From Bacteroidota bacterium (GTDB lineage Bacteria; Bacteroidota; Bacteroidia; Bacteroidales; UBA1715): DNA of 36,010 nucleotides. The position numbers and the translations under genes are program-made. The notes below the pieces were generated by a model that was not told the origin of the DNA, ran no database searches, and saw only the letters and a list, made by a program, of their open reading frames with translations. The stretch covers positions 1 through 36,010 of the forward strand of contig WQTX01000019.1 of NCBI GenBank assembly GCA_009786075.1, given 5' to 3'. Positions 22,228-29,563 of this stretch are shown in pieces (positions within the stretch are counted from its first letter, which is position 1; the number at the start of each line of letters is the position of its first letter).

Positions 22228-24882
22228 ATGAAAAAAGTACTCCTAATCATCGGTATTGTTATTGTTGTATTGCTTGCAGCGGTTGCAGCCACACCTTTTT
22301 TATTTAAAGGAAAAATTCTTGAAATTGCAAAACGAGAAGTAAATAATATGCTCACAGCAGAAGTTGATTTCAACGACGATGCTTTTAGAGTGAGCATTTT
22401 TAGAACTTTCCCGAATTTAAGCGTGCAATTTGGCGATTTACGAATTGTAGGAACCGGTCAGTTTGCCAACGACACGTTATTATCGGTAAAACGATTGAGC
22501 GCAACGGTTGATATTATGACGCTTATAAAAAGTCAACCTATTGGAATTATTGATGTTACGATTGAAAAACCACGCATTCGTGCGCTTGTGGCTGCCGATA
22601 GTGCCGCCAATTTCGATATAATGAAACCAAGCGATGAGGTTGTCGTAGAAGATACAACTTCTTCGTCGTTTGCAATGAAACTCAATCACATACAACTGAT
22701 TGACGGTTATATTTATTACAACGATATTCCGGGCAATATGACCGGAATTATCGACGGATTGAACACCACAATTTCGGGCGATTTTACCGCAAATTCTACC
22801 ATTATTCAAACAATTATCGACATGCAAAAAGTGAATTTTGTAATGGGCGGCGTTCCTTATGCCAAAGATTTACATTTTAATCTCGATGCCGGAATTGAAG
22901 CCGATTTTGCAAATGGAAAATACACTTTGAAAGACAACAAAATGCAGCTCAACGCTTTGGAACTTGCCTACAATGGTTGGTTAGCTTTCGTAGGCGACGA
23001 TATAGATATGGATTTTACATTCAAAACCATGAAAACCGATTTCAGCAGCATACTTTCGTTGGTGCCGGGCGTGTTTATGGAAGGTTTTGAAAACATAAAA
23101 ACAAGCGGAAAACTTGCCCTTGAAGGAAGTGTGAAAGGTTTGCTTGCCGAAAAACCCGAAAGTTATCCGGCGTTTAATTTAGCGTTGCTCGTTGAAGACG
23201 GAAGTTTCCAATACCCCGATTTGCCAAAGGCGGTAACAAATATTCAAATGGATTTATTGGTTGATAATCAATCAAATCAGTTAGATAACATGACTATTGA
23301 TTTGAAAAAATTCACAATGAATTTTGCGCAAAATCCGTTGAGCGCCACATTTTTTATGAAAACTCCTATGAGCGACCCTTTTATGAAAGCCTCGTTCGAT
23401 GGTACGCTCGACATTTCGTCGCTCAAAGATTTTATTCCAATGACCGATATGAGCATGAGCGGCACGATTATTCCGCGTATTGAATTTGCGGGTAAACTTT
23501 CGGACATTGAAAAAGAAAATTACAATGCTATTCATGCGTTGGGAAGCATCGTAATCAATAATTTTAAATACACCGACAAAGATTTTCCAAAAGGCATAGC
23601 AATTTCGGCGGCAAAACTTGCTTTTTCGCCGCAATACGTGAATTTGGAGCAATGCGATATGAAATTTGGCGAAAGCGACCTTGCCCTGCAAGGAAAATTA
23701 GAAAACTTTTTGGGTTACGCCCTTGCCAACGAAACCATTCGCGGCTCGCTCAACGTGAAATCGAACTACTTTAACGCCGCCGATGTGTTGGGCGAAAGCA
23801 CCACCACCACCGAAACTGCCGACAGTTCGCCTGCCGAAATTATTGAAATTCCAAACAATGTTGATTTTGTGTGCAACATAAATTTTGGTAAATTGATTTA
23901 TGATACGTATGATATTGAAAATTTGACCGGAAAAGTTACTTTAAAAAATAGCAAAGCCGATTTGCAAAATCTTTCAATGAATATGTTGGGCGGAAATTTG
24001 GGGTTGAATGGACATTACGCCACGCCTGCAAATCAAAAACCCGAAGCAAAACTCGACTTGAATATTAGAAATTTCGACATTGCAAAAACCTTCAAAACAT
24101 TTGTTACGGTGCAAAAATTGGCTCCGATTGCCGAAAATTTAAGCGGTTCGTTTTCTACAAAACTCAATTTCAGTTCTTTGCTTGACAATGATTTTTCGCC
24201 GGTGTTGTCGTCAATCAATGGTTTGGGCGAATTTAACACATCGACACTTACTATGACCGGAACGAGTTTTCAAAATTTTGCGGTAAACGAACTGAAACAA
24301 CAAAATTTGAAAGAGATTGTTACAAAAAATCTCGCAATGTTTTTTACCATAACCAATGGAAATATTGAAGTCAAACCGTTTACAACAAATTTCAACAACT
24401 ACAAAGCTCTTATTCAAGGCTCTGCGAATTTAGACCAAACAATGAATTTCACAATTGCTACGCAAATTCCAAGTAGTGTACTTGGCAAAGGCGCAACATC
24501 AACACTTGCTTCGCTCGAAAAAGCTGTTGCAGCAAAAGGAATTGATGCTTCGATGGGCGAAAATATTGATGTGAATTTCTTAATTGGCGGAACGGTTACA
24601 AGTCCGAAAATTTCGGCGCAGCTTGGCACCGGTATTTCAAATACGCTCACTTCGGTAAAAGACCAAGTAACCGATATGGCAAAACAAAAATTGGCTGACG
24701 AACAAGCTCGCCTGCAAGCCGAAGCGCAAGCAAAAGTAGATGCTGCCAAACAAAAAGCCGAAGCTGAAGTACAGGCAAAAAAACAAGAACTTGAAGATAA
24801 GGCAAAAGCCGAAGCGCAAAAACAAACCGATGCCGCAAAAGAAAAAGCTGCGCAGGGGCTAAAAAATGTTTTGAAAAAGTAA
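22228..24882 (+). CDS. AsmA-family protein with Ala/Lys-rich C-terminal helix
   Basis: An 884-residue envelope protein anchored by one N-terminal membrane segment (MKKVLLIIGIVIVVLLAAVA). The AsmA hallmark follows: FKGKILEIAKREVNNMLTAEVDF and DLRIVGTGQF. A long periplasmic beta-rich body (about 60-800) contains repeated strand pairs and LNIRNFDIAKTF, matching the AsmA/TamB-like lipid-transfer superfamily implicated in moving phospholipid or controlling outer-membrane assembly. The C-terminus (about 810-884) is an Ala/Lys/Gln/Glu-rich predicted coiled coil (ADEQARLQAEAQAKVDAAKQ and so on), an unusual tail for AsmA that may reach peptidoglycan or partners. A near-match -7 box TACTTTTA lies about 30 nt upstream. 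A large inverted repeat follows the stop. Confidence 0.88.
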   Translation: MKKVLLIIGIVIVVLLAAVAATPFLFKGKILEIAKREVNNMLTAEVDFNDDAFRVSIFRTFPNLSVQFGDLRIVGTGQFANDTLLSVKRLSATVDIMTLIKSQPIGIIDVTIEKPRIRALVAADSAANFDIMKPSDEVVVEDTTSSSFAMKLNHIQLIDGYIYYNDIPGNMTGIIDGLNTTISGDFTANSTIIQTIIDMQKVNFVMGGVPYAKDLHFNLDAGIEADFANGKYTLKDNKMQLNALELAYNGWLAFVGDDIDMDFTFKTMKTDFSSILSLVPGVFMEGFENIKTSGKLALEGSVKGLLAEKPESYPAFNLALLVEDGSFQYPDLPKAVTNIQMDLLVDNQSNQLDNMTIDLKKFTMNFAQNPLSATFFMKTPMSDPFMKASFDGTLDISSLKDFIPMTDMSMSGTIIPRIEFAGKLSDIEKENYNAIHALGSIVINNFKYTDKDFPKGIAISAAKLAFSPQYVNLEQCDMKFGESDLALQGKLENFLGYALANETIRGSLNVKSNYFNAADVLGESTTTTETADSSPAEIIEIPNNVDFVCNINFGKLIYDTYDIENLTGKVTLKNSKADLQNLSMNMLGGNLGLNGHYATPANQKPEAKLDLNIRNFDIAKTFKTFVTVQKLAPIAENLSGSFSTKLNFSSLLDNDFSPVLSSINGLGEFNTSTLTMTGTSFQNFAVNELKQQNLKEIVTKNLAMFFTITNGNIEVKPFTTNFNNYKALIQGSANLDQTMNFTIATQIPSSVLGKGATSTLASLEKAVAAKGIDASMGENIDVNFLIGGTVTSPKISAQLGTGISNTLTSVKDQVTDMAKQKLADEQARLQAEAQAKVDAAKQKAEAEVQAKKQELEDKAKAEAQKQTDAAKEKAAQGLKNVLKK

Positions 24883-24901
24883 GGAATTTCTAATAAAAGA
24901 C

Positions 24902-24981
24902 CGTCATTCCTGCGAAGGCAGGAATCTCCTAATGAATGAACGTGCTTTTTTGAGGGGATTCCTGCCTTCGCAGGAATGACG
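24902..24981. repeat. Perfect 25-bp inverted repeat of the widespread CGTCATTCCTGCG type
   Basis: Arms 24902-24926 (CGTCATTCCTGCGAAGGCAG, then GAATC) and 24957-24981 are exact complements with a 30-nt loop. Each arm carries an internal CCTGCGAAGGCAGG hairpin. This sequence type is known as a dispersed palindromic repeat in many unrelated bacteria. It lies between the AsmA and YihY genes. Confidence 0.9.
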
Positions 24982-25029
24982 TAAAAGGGGGAACAAACGT
25001 AAAAAAAGGAATAATGTAAAAAGATAACC

Positions 25030-26328
25030 ATGTTCAAAAAACTATTCCAACGCATACAATCATGGGTGTGGGCAACGCAAACGCTTCACGCCAATTCTCG
25101 CGTATTGCGCACGGCTCGCATTACGTGGTTTTCCTACAAGCGTTTTGTGGAAACTCGTTGCATTGAAAAAGCATCGGCGCTAACTTATTACAGTCTGCTT
25201 GCGCTTGTGCCGTTTATAGCCATGGCGTTTGCCATTGCCAAAGGTTTTAATATAGAAGCCACTATCGAAGATTTCTTAAACAAAACGTTTGCCGACAATC
25301 CGGAACTTGCCGTGCAATTACAAAAATTTGCAACTTCGTTGCTCAGCACCACCAATAGCGGTGTGATTGCCGGTGTGGGGTTGGTGCTGTTGTTTTGGTC
25401 GGTTATCAAACTTATGGGTAACATTGAAAGTGCGTTCAATCATATTTGGGCAGTGCAAAAACAGCGCAGTTTTACCCGTAAAATCAGCGATTACATTACT
25501 ATTATATTGCTCACTCCGTTGCTTTTGTATTTGTCGAATAGCGCCACCGATTTTATTTCTTCGAGTGTGCAGTCAATTGCCGAGTGTACAGCGTGGGTGC
25601 GTTCGATTTCGGGACTTATAGTTTTCATTATCAATCTTTTGCCATACAGTTTAATTTGGTTGGCGTTTACGTTGCTTTATATGGTTATGCCCAATACGCG
25701 CGTTTCGTTTCGGGCGGCGTTTTTGGGTGGTTTTATTGCGGGTGTGGCGTTTCAAATTGTGCAATTTGGCTACATATACTTCCAAATCGGTGTGAGCAAA
25801 TACAATGCAATTTATGGCAGTTTTGCCGCTTTACCGCTGTTTTTAATATGGTTGCAAACATCGTGGGTTGTGGTGTTGCTTGGTGCCGAAATTGCCTACG
25901 CTTCGCAAAATATTACCAATTTTGAAAGCGAAATCGCAAGCAATAATATGAGCCATTCGTTGAAAACCACCCTGTCGTTGTGGCTTTTGCACACAATTAT
26001 TGTGCATTTTGAAGAAGGCAAACCGGCATTGCGACTTTCGGAATTAAGCGAAAAATTGTCAATTCCGCCAAAATTACTCAACACACTGCTTGTGCGCCTC
26101 GTAGACGCCAATTTGCTTTGCGAAAACAAAACTAATGATGAAAAAACATCAACATTTTCGCCTGCCGTGTCGCCCGATTTAATGACTGTGGGCTATTGCG
26201 TAACGCAACTTGAAACTATGGGGGTGAATGAAATTGCTATTCCGAATAATGAGCAATTTGTTGAATTTGTGAAGAGTGTTCGGTATGAAACGAATGGGAA
26301 TGAAGTATTGTTAAAAAATATTGTTTAA
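25030..26328 (+). CDS. YihY/BrkB-family membrane protein with C-terminal winged-helix-like domain
   Basis: A 432-residue inner-membrane protein of the YihY/virulence factor BrkB (UPF0761) family, sometimes misnamed RNase BN. Conserved landmarks: CIEKASALTYYSLLALVPF (about 44-63), SVIKLMGNIESAFNHIWAVQ, and the last membrane block KYNAIYGSFAALPLFLIWLQ followed by TSWVVVLLGAEIAYASQN (about 258-296). Six membrane segments are predicted. After residue about 300 a cytosolic domain follows with LRLSELSEKLSIPPKLLNTL and LVRLVDANLLCENK, a winged-helix-like arrangement also seen in other long YihY members. The transported or bound substrate is unknown. It is downstream of AsmA across a dispersed repeat. 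Confidence 0.9.
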   Translation: MFKKLFQRIQSWVWATQTLHANSRVLRTARITWFSYKRFVETRCIEKASALTYYSLLALVPFIAMAFAIAKGFNIEATIEDFLNKTFADNPELAVQLQKFATSLLSTTNSGVIAGVGLVLLFWSVIKLMGNIESAFNHIWAVQKQRSFTRKISDYITIILLTPLLLYLSNSATDFISSSVQSIAECTAWVRSISGLIVFIINLLPYSLIWLAFTLLYMVMPNTRVSFRAAFLGGFIAGVAFQIVQFGYIYFQIGVSKYNAIYGSFAALPLFLIWLQTSWVVVLLGAEIAYASQNITNFESEIASNNMSHSLKTTLSLWLLHTIIVHFEEGKPALRLSELSEKLSIPPKLLNTLLVRLVDANLLCENKTNDEKTSTFSPAVSPDLMTVGYCVTQLETMGVNEIAIPNNEQFVEFVKSVRYETNGNEVLLKNIV

Positions 26329-26345
26329 TTTTAATTTTTATAGTC

Positions 26346-26858
26346 ATGTTTAAAACAAAAAAAGAAAGAGTATTATGGTCAATTGGTACGGTATTAAGTT
26401 GTTTGATTATACTTTACGTCACAGAAAAAATACCATTTACAAGCCCACATCAAGAACCAATATCACAAGAACAACTAAAAGAGAATATGGGTAAAGACCT
26501 CAAAGAAAAAATAGTTGAAATAGATGAAGTTAAAAATAAATTAGTAGATTCATTGAAGAGTAATTATTCAATAACGTTACCTGTGTATTACTATTTTAAG
26601 CAAAATAAACCTAAATTTGGTAGTGAATTGTTTGGACGGGAAGATTTATGGAACCAAAAAAACATAATTATCTATCTAAAAAATGAACATAATCTCAATG
26701 ATTATAATTCAGATACTTTAATAAATGTAATGGAGTATGTGCTAAATAGTAAAACAGAGGAAGAATTGAGCACTTATTACAAAACAGGGTTACAAATAAT
26801 TGAAGCGACTAATGTATATCATCTTTTTCCGGAGGTTCAACAATCCAACAAAAAATAA
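26346..26858 (+). CDS. Hypothetical single-pass membrane protein
   Basis: A 170-residue protein with an N-terminal Lys-rich start and one membrane segment (about 10-26, LWSIGTVLSCLIILYVT), followed by a polar, helical, Lys/Glu/Asn-rich domain. No family recognised and no catalytic motif seen. It starts 17 nt after the YihY stop, so it may share its transcript, but it is AT-rich and has no counterpart I know next to YihY. It is followed immediately by a dispersed repeat. This may be the left end of an accessory block running to the AbiE pair. Confidence 0.65.
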   Translation: MFKTKKERVLWSIGTVLSCLIILYVTEKIPFTSPHQEPISQEQLKENMGKDLKEKIVEIDEVKNKLVDSLKSNYSITLPVYYYFKQNKPKFGSELFGREDLWNQKNIIIYLKNEHNLNDYNSDTLINVMEYVLNSKTEEELSTYYKTGLQIIEATNVYHLFPEVQQSNKK

Positions 26859-26860
26859 AC

Positions 26861-26896
26861 CCTAAAACAAGAGGCGCAAGTTTGTAAACTTATGTC
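26861..26896. repeat. Dispersed palindromic repeat, degenerate copy C
   Basis: CCTAAAACAAGAGGCGCAAG followed by TTTGTAAACTTATGTC resembles the repeat at 27673-27712 (CTTAAAACAAGAGGCACAAG and on). It overlaps an ATG at 26892 that would otherwise extend the next gene by 27 codons. Confidence 0.6.
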
Positions 26897-26972
26897 AAAA
26901 ATGGGGAGGCCGTTAGAACAGGAAAAAATAACAATTTGGAAGTTGCGCCCGACACAAATAAGGGGTTTTACG

Positions 26973-27599
26973 ATGAAAAAGATACAAATTATTGCTTGGA
27001 CAACATTTTTAATTGGGATTGTCTTTAAATTTTTACACTATCCGGGTGCCTCACTTCTTTTACTACTCGGAGCATTGTTGCTGTTCATTCACAGCATAAT
27101 TTATTTGTGCAAAAATGCGAAAACGAATTTACCAATATCGTTTCTACATTTGTCATATTCAATTTTGACAATATATGTTCTATTTCGATTTCAATATTGG
27201 CCGGGCTGTTCGTTGTTATTTCTTATTGGATTTTTTGTAACCGTTTTTTGTTTTTTTCTACTCTTTAAGAACAAAACTCAATTCAAACTTCCTCAAATAT
27301 TTTTAGTTGTTTATTTTGTGTTTTTCTTTGTTTTATCATTCACACATTCGTACAAAATTTATTACTTATTCAATCTTAACACGGTATTGAACGGCGAAGC
27401 AAGGGAGACAAATTATAAATCTTGGGATGAATATAGTTGGTTTTTATACATTGCAAATAAGCAAGACGAAGTACTTGAAGCAAATCAGAAGGCTCAAAAG
27501 GTAGCAGAAGAATACTTAAAAATTACTCACAACAGAAACGCAGTTTTTGATTTAGAGTTGATAAAACAACACGAACAACAAATAAAAGACAAAAATTAG
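26973..27599 (+). CDS. Small membrane protein with two GldL-like HYPGA segments
   Basis: A 208-residue protein with about four membrane segments and a polar C-terminal helix (about 145-208). Two related segments occur: VFKFLHYPGASLLLLLGALL at about 17-36 and VLFRFQYWPGCSLLFLIGFF at about 69-88. The FKxxHxPGA pattern at a membrane segment resembles the first helices of GldL, part of the Bacteroidetes gliding/type IX secretion motor, and occurs in other small Bacteroidetes membrane proteins; full GldL identity is not claimed. The start at 26973 (MKKIQIIAWTTFL) is preferred because the longer frame begins inside a dispersed repeat. Repeats flank the gene on both sides. Confidence 0.7.
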   Translation: MKKIQIIAWTTFLIGIVFKFLHYPGASLLLLLGALLLFIHSIIYLCKNAKTNLPISFLHLSYSILTIYVLFRFQYWPGCSLLFLIGFFVTVFCFFLLFKNKTQFKLPQIFLVVYFVFFFVLSFTHSYKIYYLFNLNTVLNGEARETNYKSWDEYSWFLYIANKQDEVLEANQKAQKVAEEYLKITHNRNAVFDLELIKQHEQQIKDKN

Positions 27600-27649
27600 A
27601 TAAATCCATAAGTAAAATGATATTGCATATTTTTTGTACCCACTGCTGA

Positions 27650-27712
27650 GGTGCAAATTTGTAACTTGTACCTTAAAACAAGAGGCACAAGTTGCAAACT
27701 TGCGCCAGACGG
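27650..27712. repeat. Two tandem dispersed palindromic repeats
   Basis: GGTGCAAATTTGTAACTTGT and two more bases (27650-27672) are followed by CTTAAAACAAGA and a unit at 27684-27712 starting GGCACAAGTTGCAAACTTGC. The second unit matches 28 of 29 positions with copy A at 1656-1684. They sit between the GldL-like gene and the AbiE promoter. Confidence 0.8.
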
Positions 27713-27742
27713 TGCACCCAATTTTGAAATTTTTTAATTCTC

Positions 27743-27771
27743 TTGTTATTTCAAAAATAGATGTACCTTTG
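27743..27771 (+). promoter_or_regulatory. AbiE operon promoter
   Basis: TTG at 27743-27745 and TACCTTTG at 27764-27771 (TAnnTTTG) are separated by 18 nt. The inverted repeat at 27783-27813 starts 12 nt after the -7 box, so it covers the transcription start side. Confidence 0.72.
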
Positions 27772-27782
27772 CAGTTGTGATT

Positions 27783-27813
27783 TTGTCGCAAATTATTACA
27801 ATATTTGCGACAA
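27783..27813. promoter_or_regulatory. Perfect 11-bp inverted-repeat operator before AbiE genes
   Basis: TTGTCGCAAAT (27783-27793) and ATTTGCGACAA (27803-27813) are exact complements with a 9-nt spacer; centres of the arms are about 20 bp, two helical turns, apart. It lies between the -7 box and the AbiEi ATG. In studied AbiE systems the antitoxin AbiEi represses its own operon by binding upstream inverted repeats, which fits this site. A hairpin in the mRNA leader is the alternative. Confidence 0.75.
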
Positions 27814-27829
27814 TAGTAATTAAATAAAT

Positions 27830-28432
27830 ATGACAGAAAGCATTGAAACAAAAATAGTTAGAAAGACAAAACGAGCAAAAAACGATTTGCTGTTTTCCGT
27901 AGATATGTTCGCTAAATTCGGCAATGCAAAAGCAGTTAGTAAAGCATTGGAACGATTAACGAAAGAGGAAAAATTATATCGTGTCGCAACAGGTTTTTAT
28001 GCTTTACCGAAAATGCACGATAATTTTGGTGTGATTTTGCCGAATATTGACGAAATCGCACTTGCCATTGCCAAACGAGACAAAGCGCGAGTTGTCCCCA
28101 CGGGCAGTTATGCTCTTTACAAATTGGGACTTACTACGCAAGTACCTATGAATGTGGTGTATTATACGGACACTTCCGCCCGATTTGTCAAAATCGGCAA
28201 ACGAACTATCAAATTTAAAAAAGCGAGTTCTCGTAATCTTGCTTTCAAGGGCGAAATCAGTATGTTAGCCGTTCAAGCGTTGCGTTCATTGGGAAAAGGA
28301 AACGCCACAGACGAAGAAATCGCACATATAAAAATGATTTTACAAAACGAAAATCCCACACATTTGAAACACGATTTATTGCTTGCACCTGTTTGGGTTC
28401 GTGAATTATTAACCGACAAAAAAGAAAAATAA
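27830..28432 (+). CDS. AbiEi-type antitoxin (DUF6088-like)
   Basis: A 200-residue protein of the type IV AbiEi antitoxin superfamily. The N-terminal part (about 1-65) is a winged helix: KAVSKALERLTKEEKLYRVA and TGFYALPK. The core has the conserved block PNIDEIALAIAKRDKARVVP, then TGSYALYKLGLTTQVPMNVV and FKKASSRNLAFKGE, typical of the DUF6088 group. The usual role is transcriptional autorepression and neutralisation of the AbiEii nucleotidyltransferase toxin. The toxin gene begins 1 nt after this stop codon, so they are coupled. A strong promoter and an 11-bp inverted repeat lie just upstream. Confidence 0.9.
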   Translation: MTESIETKIVRKTKRAKNDLLFSVDMFAKFGNAKAVSKALERLTKEEKLYRVATGFYALPKMHDNFGVILPNIDEIALAIAKRDKARVVPTGSYALYKLGLTTQVPMNVVYYTDTSARFVKIGKRTIKFKKASSRNLAFKGEISMLAVQALRSLGKGNATDEEIAHIKMILQNENPTHLKHDLLLAPVWVRELLTDKKEK

Positions 28433-28433
28433 A

Positions 28434-29453
28434 ATGACTGATTTTGAGCATTTAAAGGAATGGTTACGGCTTTCCGACAACGATAAATTGATTTGTTTTA
28501 AGGCAATAACCGATAAATACGACTTGAAAATGCCAGCCGTCGAAAAAGATTGGTGGGTAACACAAACTTTGGCAATTATTTTCTCAATGAATTGTGCCAA
28601 GTCGCTGATTTTCAAAGGTGGAACTTCGCTTTCAAAAGCGTGGAAAATTATTGAGCGTTTTAGCGAAGATATTGATTTAGCGTTAGATAGGGAGTTTTTA
28701 GGTTTCGCAGGCGAATTGAGTAAAACGCAAATCAGTAAATTACGCTACGCCTCTTACAAATTTTTGACAGAAGAATTTACGCCCGAACTACAACAAAAAT
28801 TTAAAGAATTAGGCTTTGCCGATGTTTTGGTAAAATACCGTGAAGTAGTCAATCACGACCAAGACCCGCTCGTAATCGAAATTTATTATCCGAAATTGAC
28901 CGAAAAAGACATTTATTTGCGACCGGGCGTGTTGGTTGAAATTGGCAGTCGCTCACTCAAAGAGCCATTTTCGCCTCGTAAATTCAAAACTTTGGTAGCA
29001 GAAAATTACAGCGACAAATCATTTGCCGACAACGAGATAACAATTTCAACCGTCAATGTTGAACGCACGTTTTTAGAAAAAGTTTTCTTGTTACACGAAG
29101 AATATCAGCGACCAGTCGAGAAAAGACGAGTAGAGCGTTTGAGCCGACATTTGTACGATATTGAAAAAATATCGCAATCGCAATATTTTCAAAAAGCATT
29201 GTCGGACAGAGATTTATACAAGACAATCGTTGCACACCGAGACAAATTTTCGCATTTGGGCGGAGTTGATTACGCAAAACACGAGCCGAAATTTATAAAT
29301 ATCATTCCACCCGAAAGCGTGTTACCGCTTTGGGAAAAGGACTATGCTGAAATGTCGGAAAGTATGATTTACGGAGAGAAATTGAGTTTTAAAGAGTTGA
29401 TTGACAATGTAAAACGAGTAAATGAAAAAATAAATAGAGTAGAATGGTGGTAA
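28434..29453 (+). CDS. AbiEii-type nucleotidyltransferase toxin
   Basis: A 339-residue member of the AbiEii/AbiGii toxin family. The nucleotidyltransferase signature is intact: FKGGTSLSKAWKIIERFSED at about 60-79, with GGTSLSK and the catalytic SEDIDLAL (about 77-84), plus later conserved VNVERTFLEKVFLLHEE (about 202-218) and SRHLYDIEKI. Relatives modify tRNA or transfer nucleotides and cause reversible growth arrest, often limiting phage. Length and motifs suggest a full, functional toxin. It is paired with the AbiEi antitoxin gene 1 nt upstream. Downstream is an AT-rich gap and a GPH transporter on its own. Confidence 0.92.
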   Translation: MTDFEHLKEWLRLSDNDKLICFKAITDKYDLKMPAVEKDWWVTQTLAIIFSMNCAKSLIFKGGTSLSKAWKIIERFSEDIDLALDREFLGFAGELSKTQISKLRYASYKFLTEEFTPELQQKFKELGFADVLVKYREVVNHDQDPLVIEIYYPKLTEKDIYLRPGVLVEIGSRSLKEPFSPRKFKTLVAENYSDKSFADNEITISTVNVERTFLEKVFLLHEEYQRPVEKRRVERLSRHLYDIEKISQSQYFQKALSDRDLYKTIVAHRDKFSHLGGVDYAKHEPKFINIIPPESVLPLWEKDYAEMSESMIYGEKLSFKELIDNVKRVNEKINRVEWW

Positions 29454-29563
29454 AAAAACTGTATACAACGGGCAGAATTCTATATTTAAAACCAAATAAA
29501 AACCAATAAAAATTCAATATTTTTACACATCTTTGCACAACTTAATAAAATGAAATACAAAAT

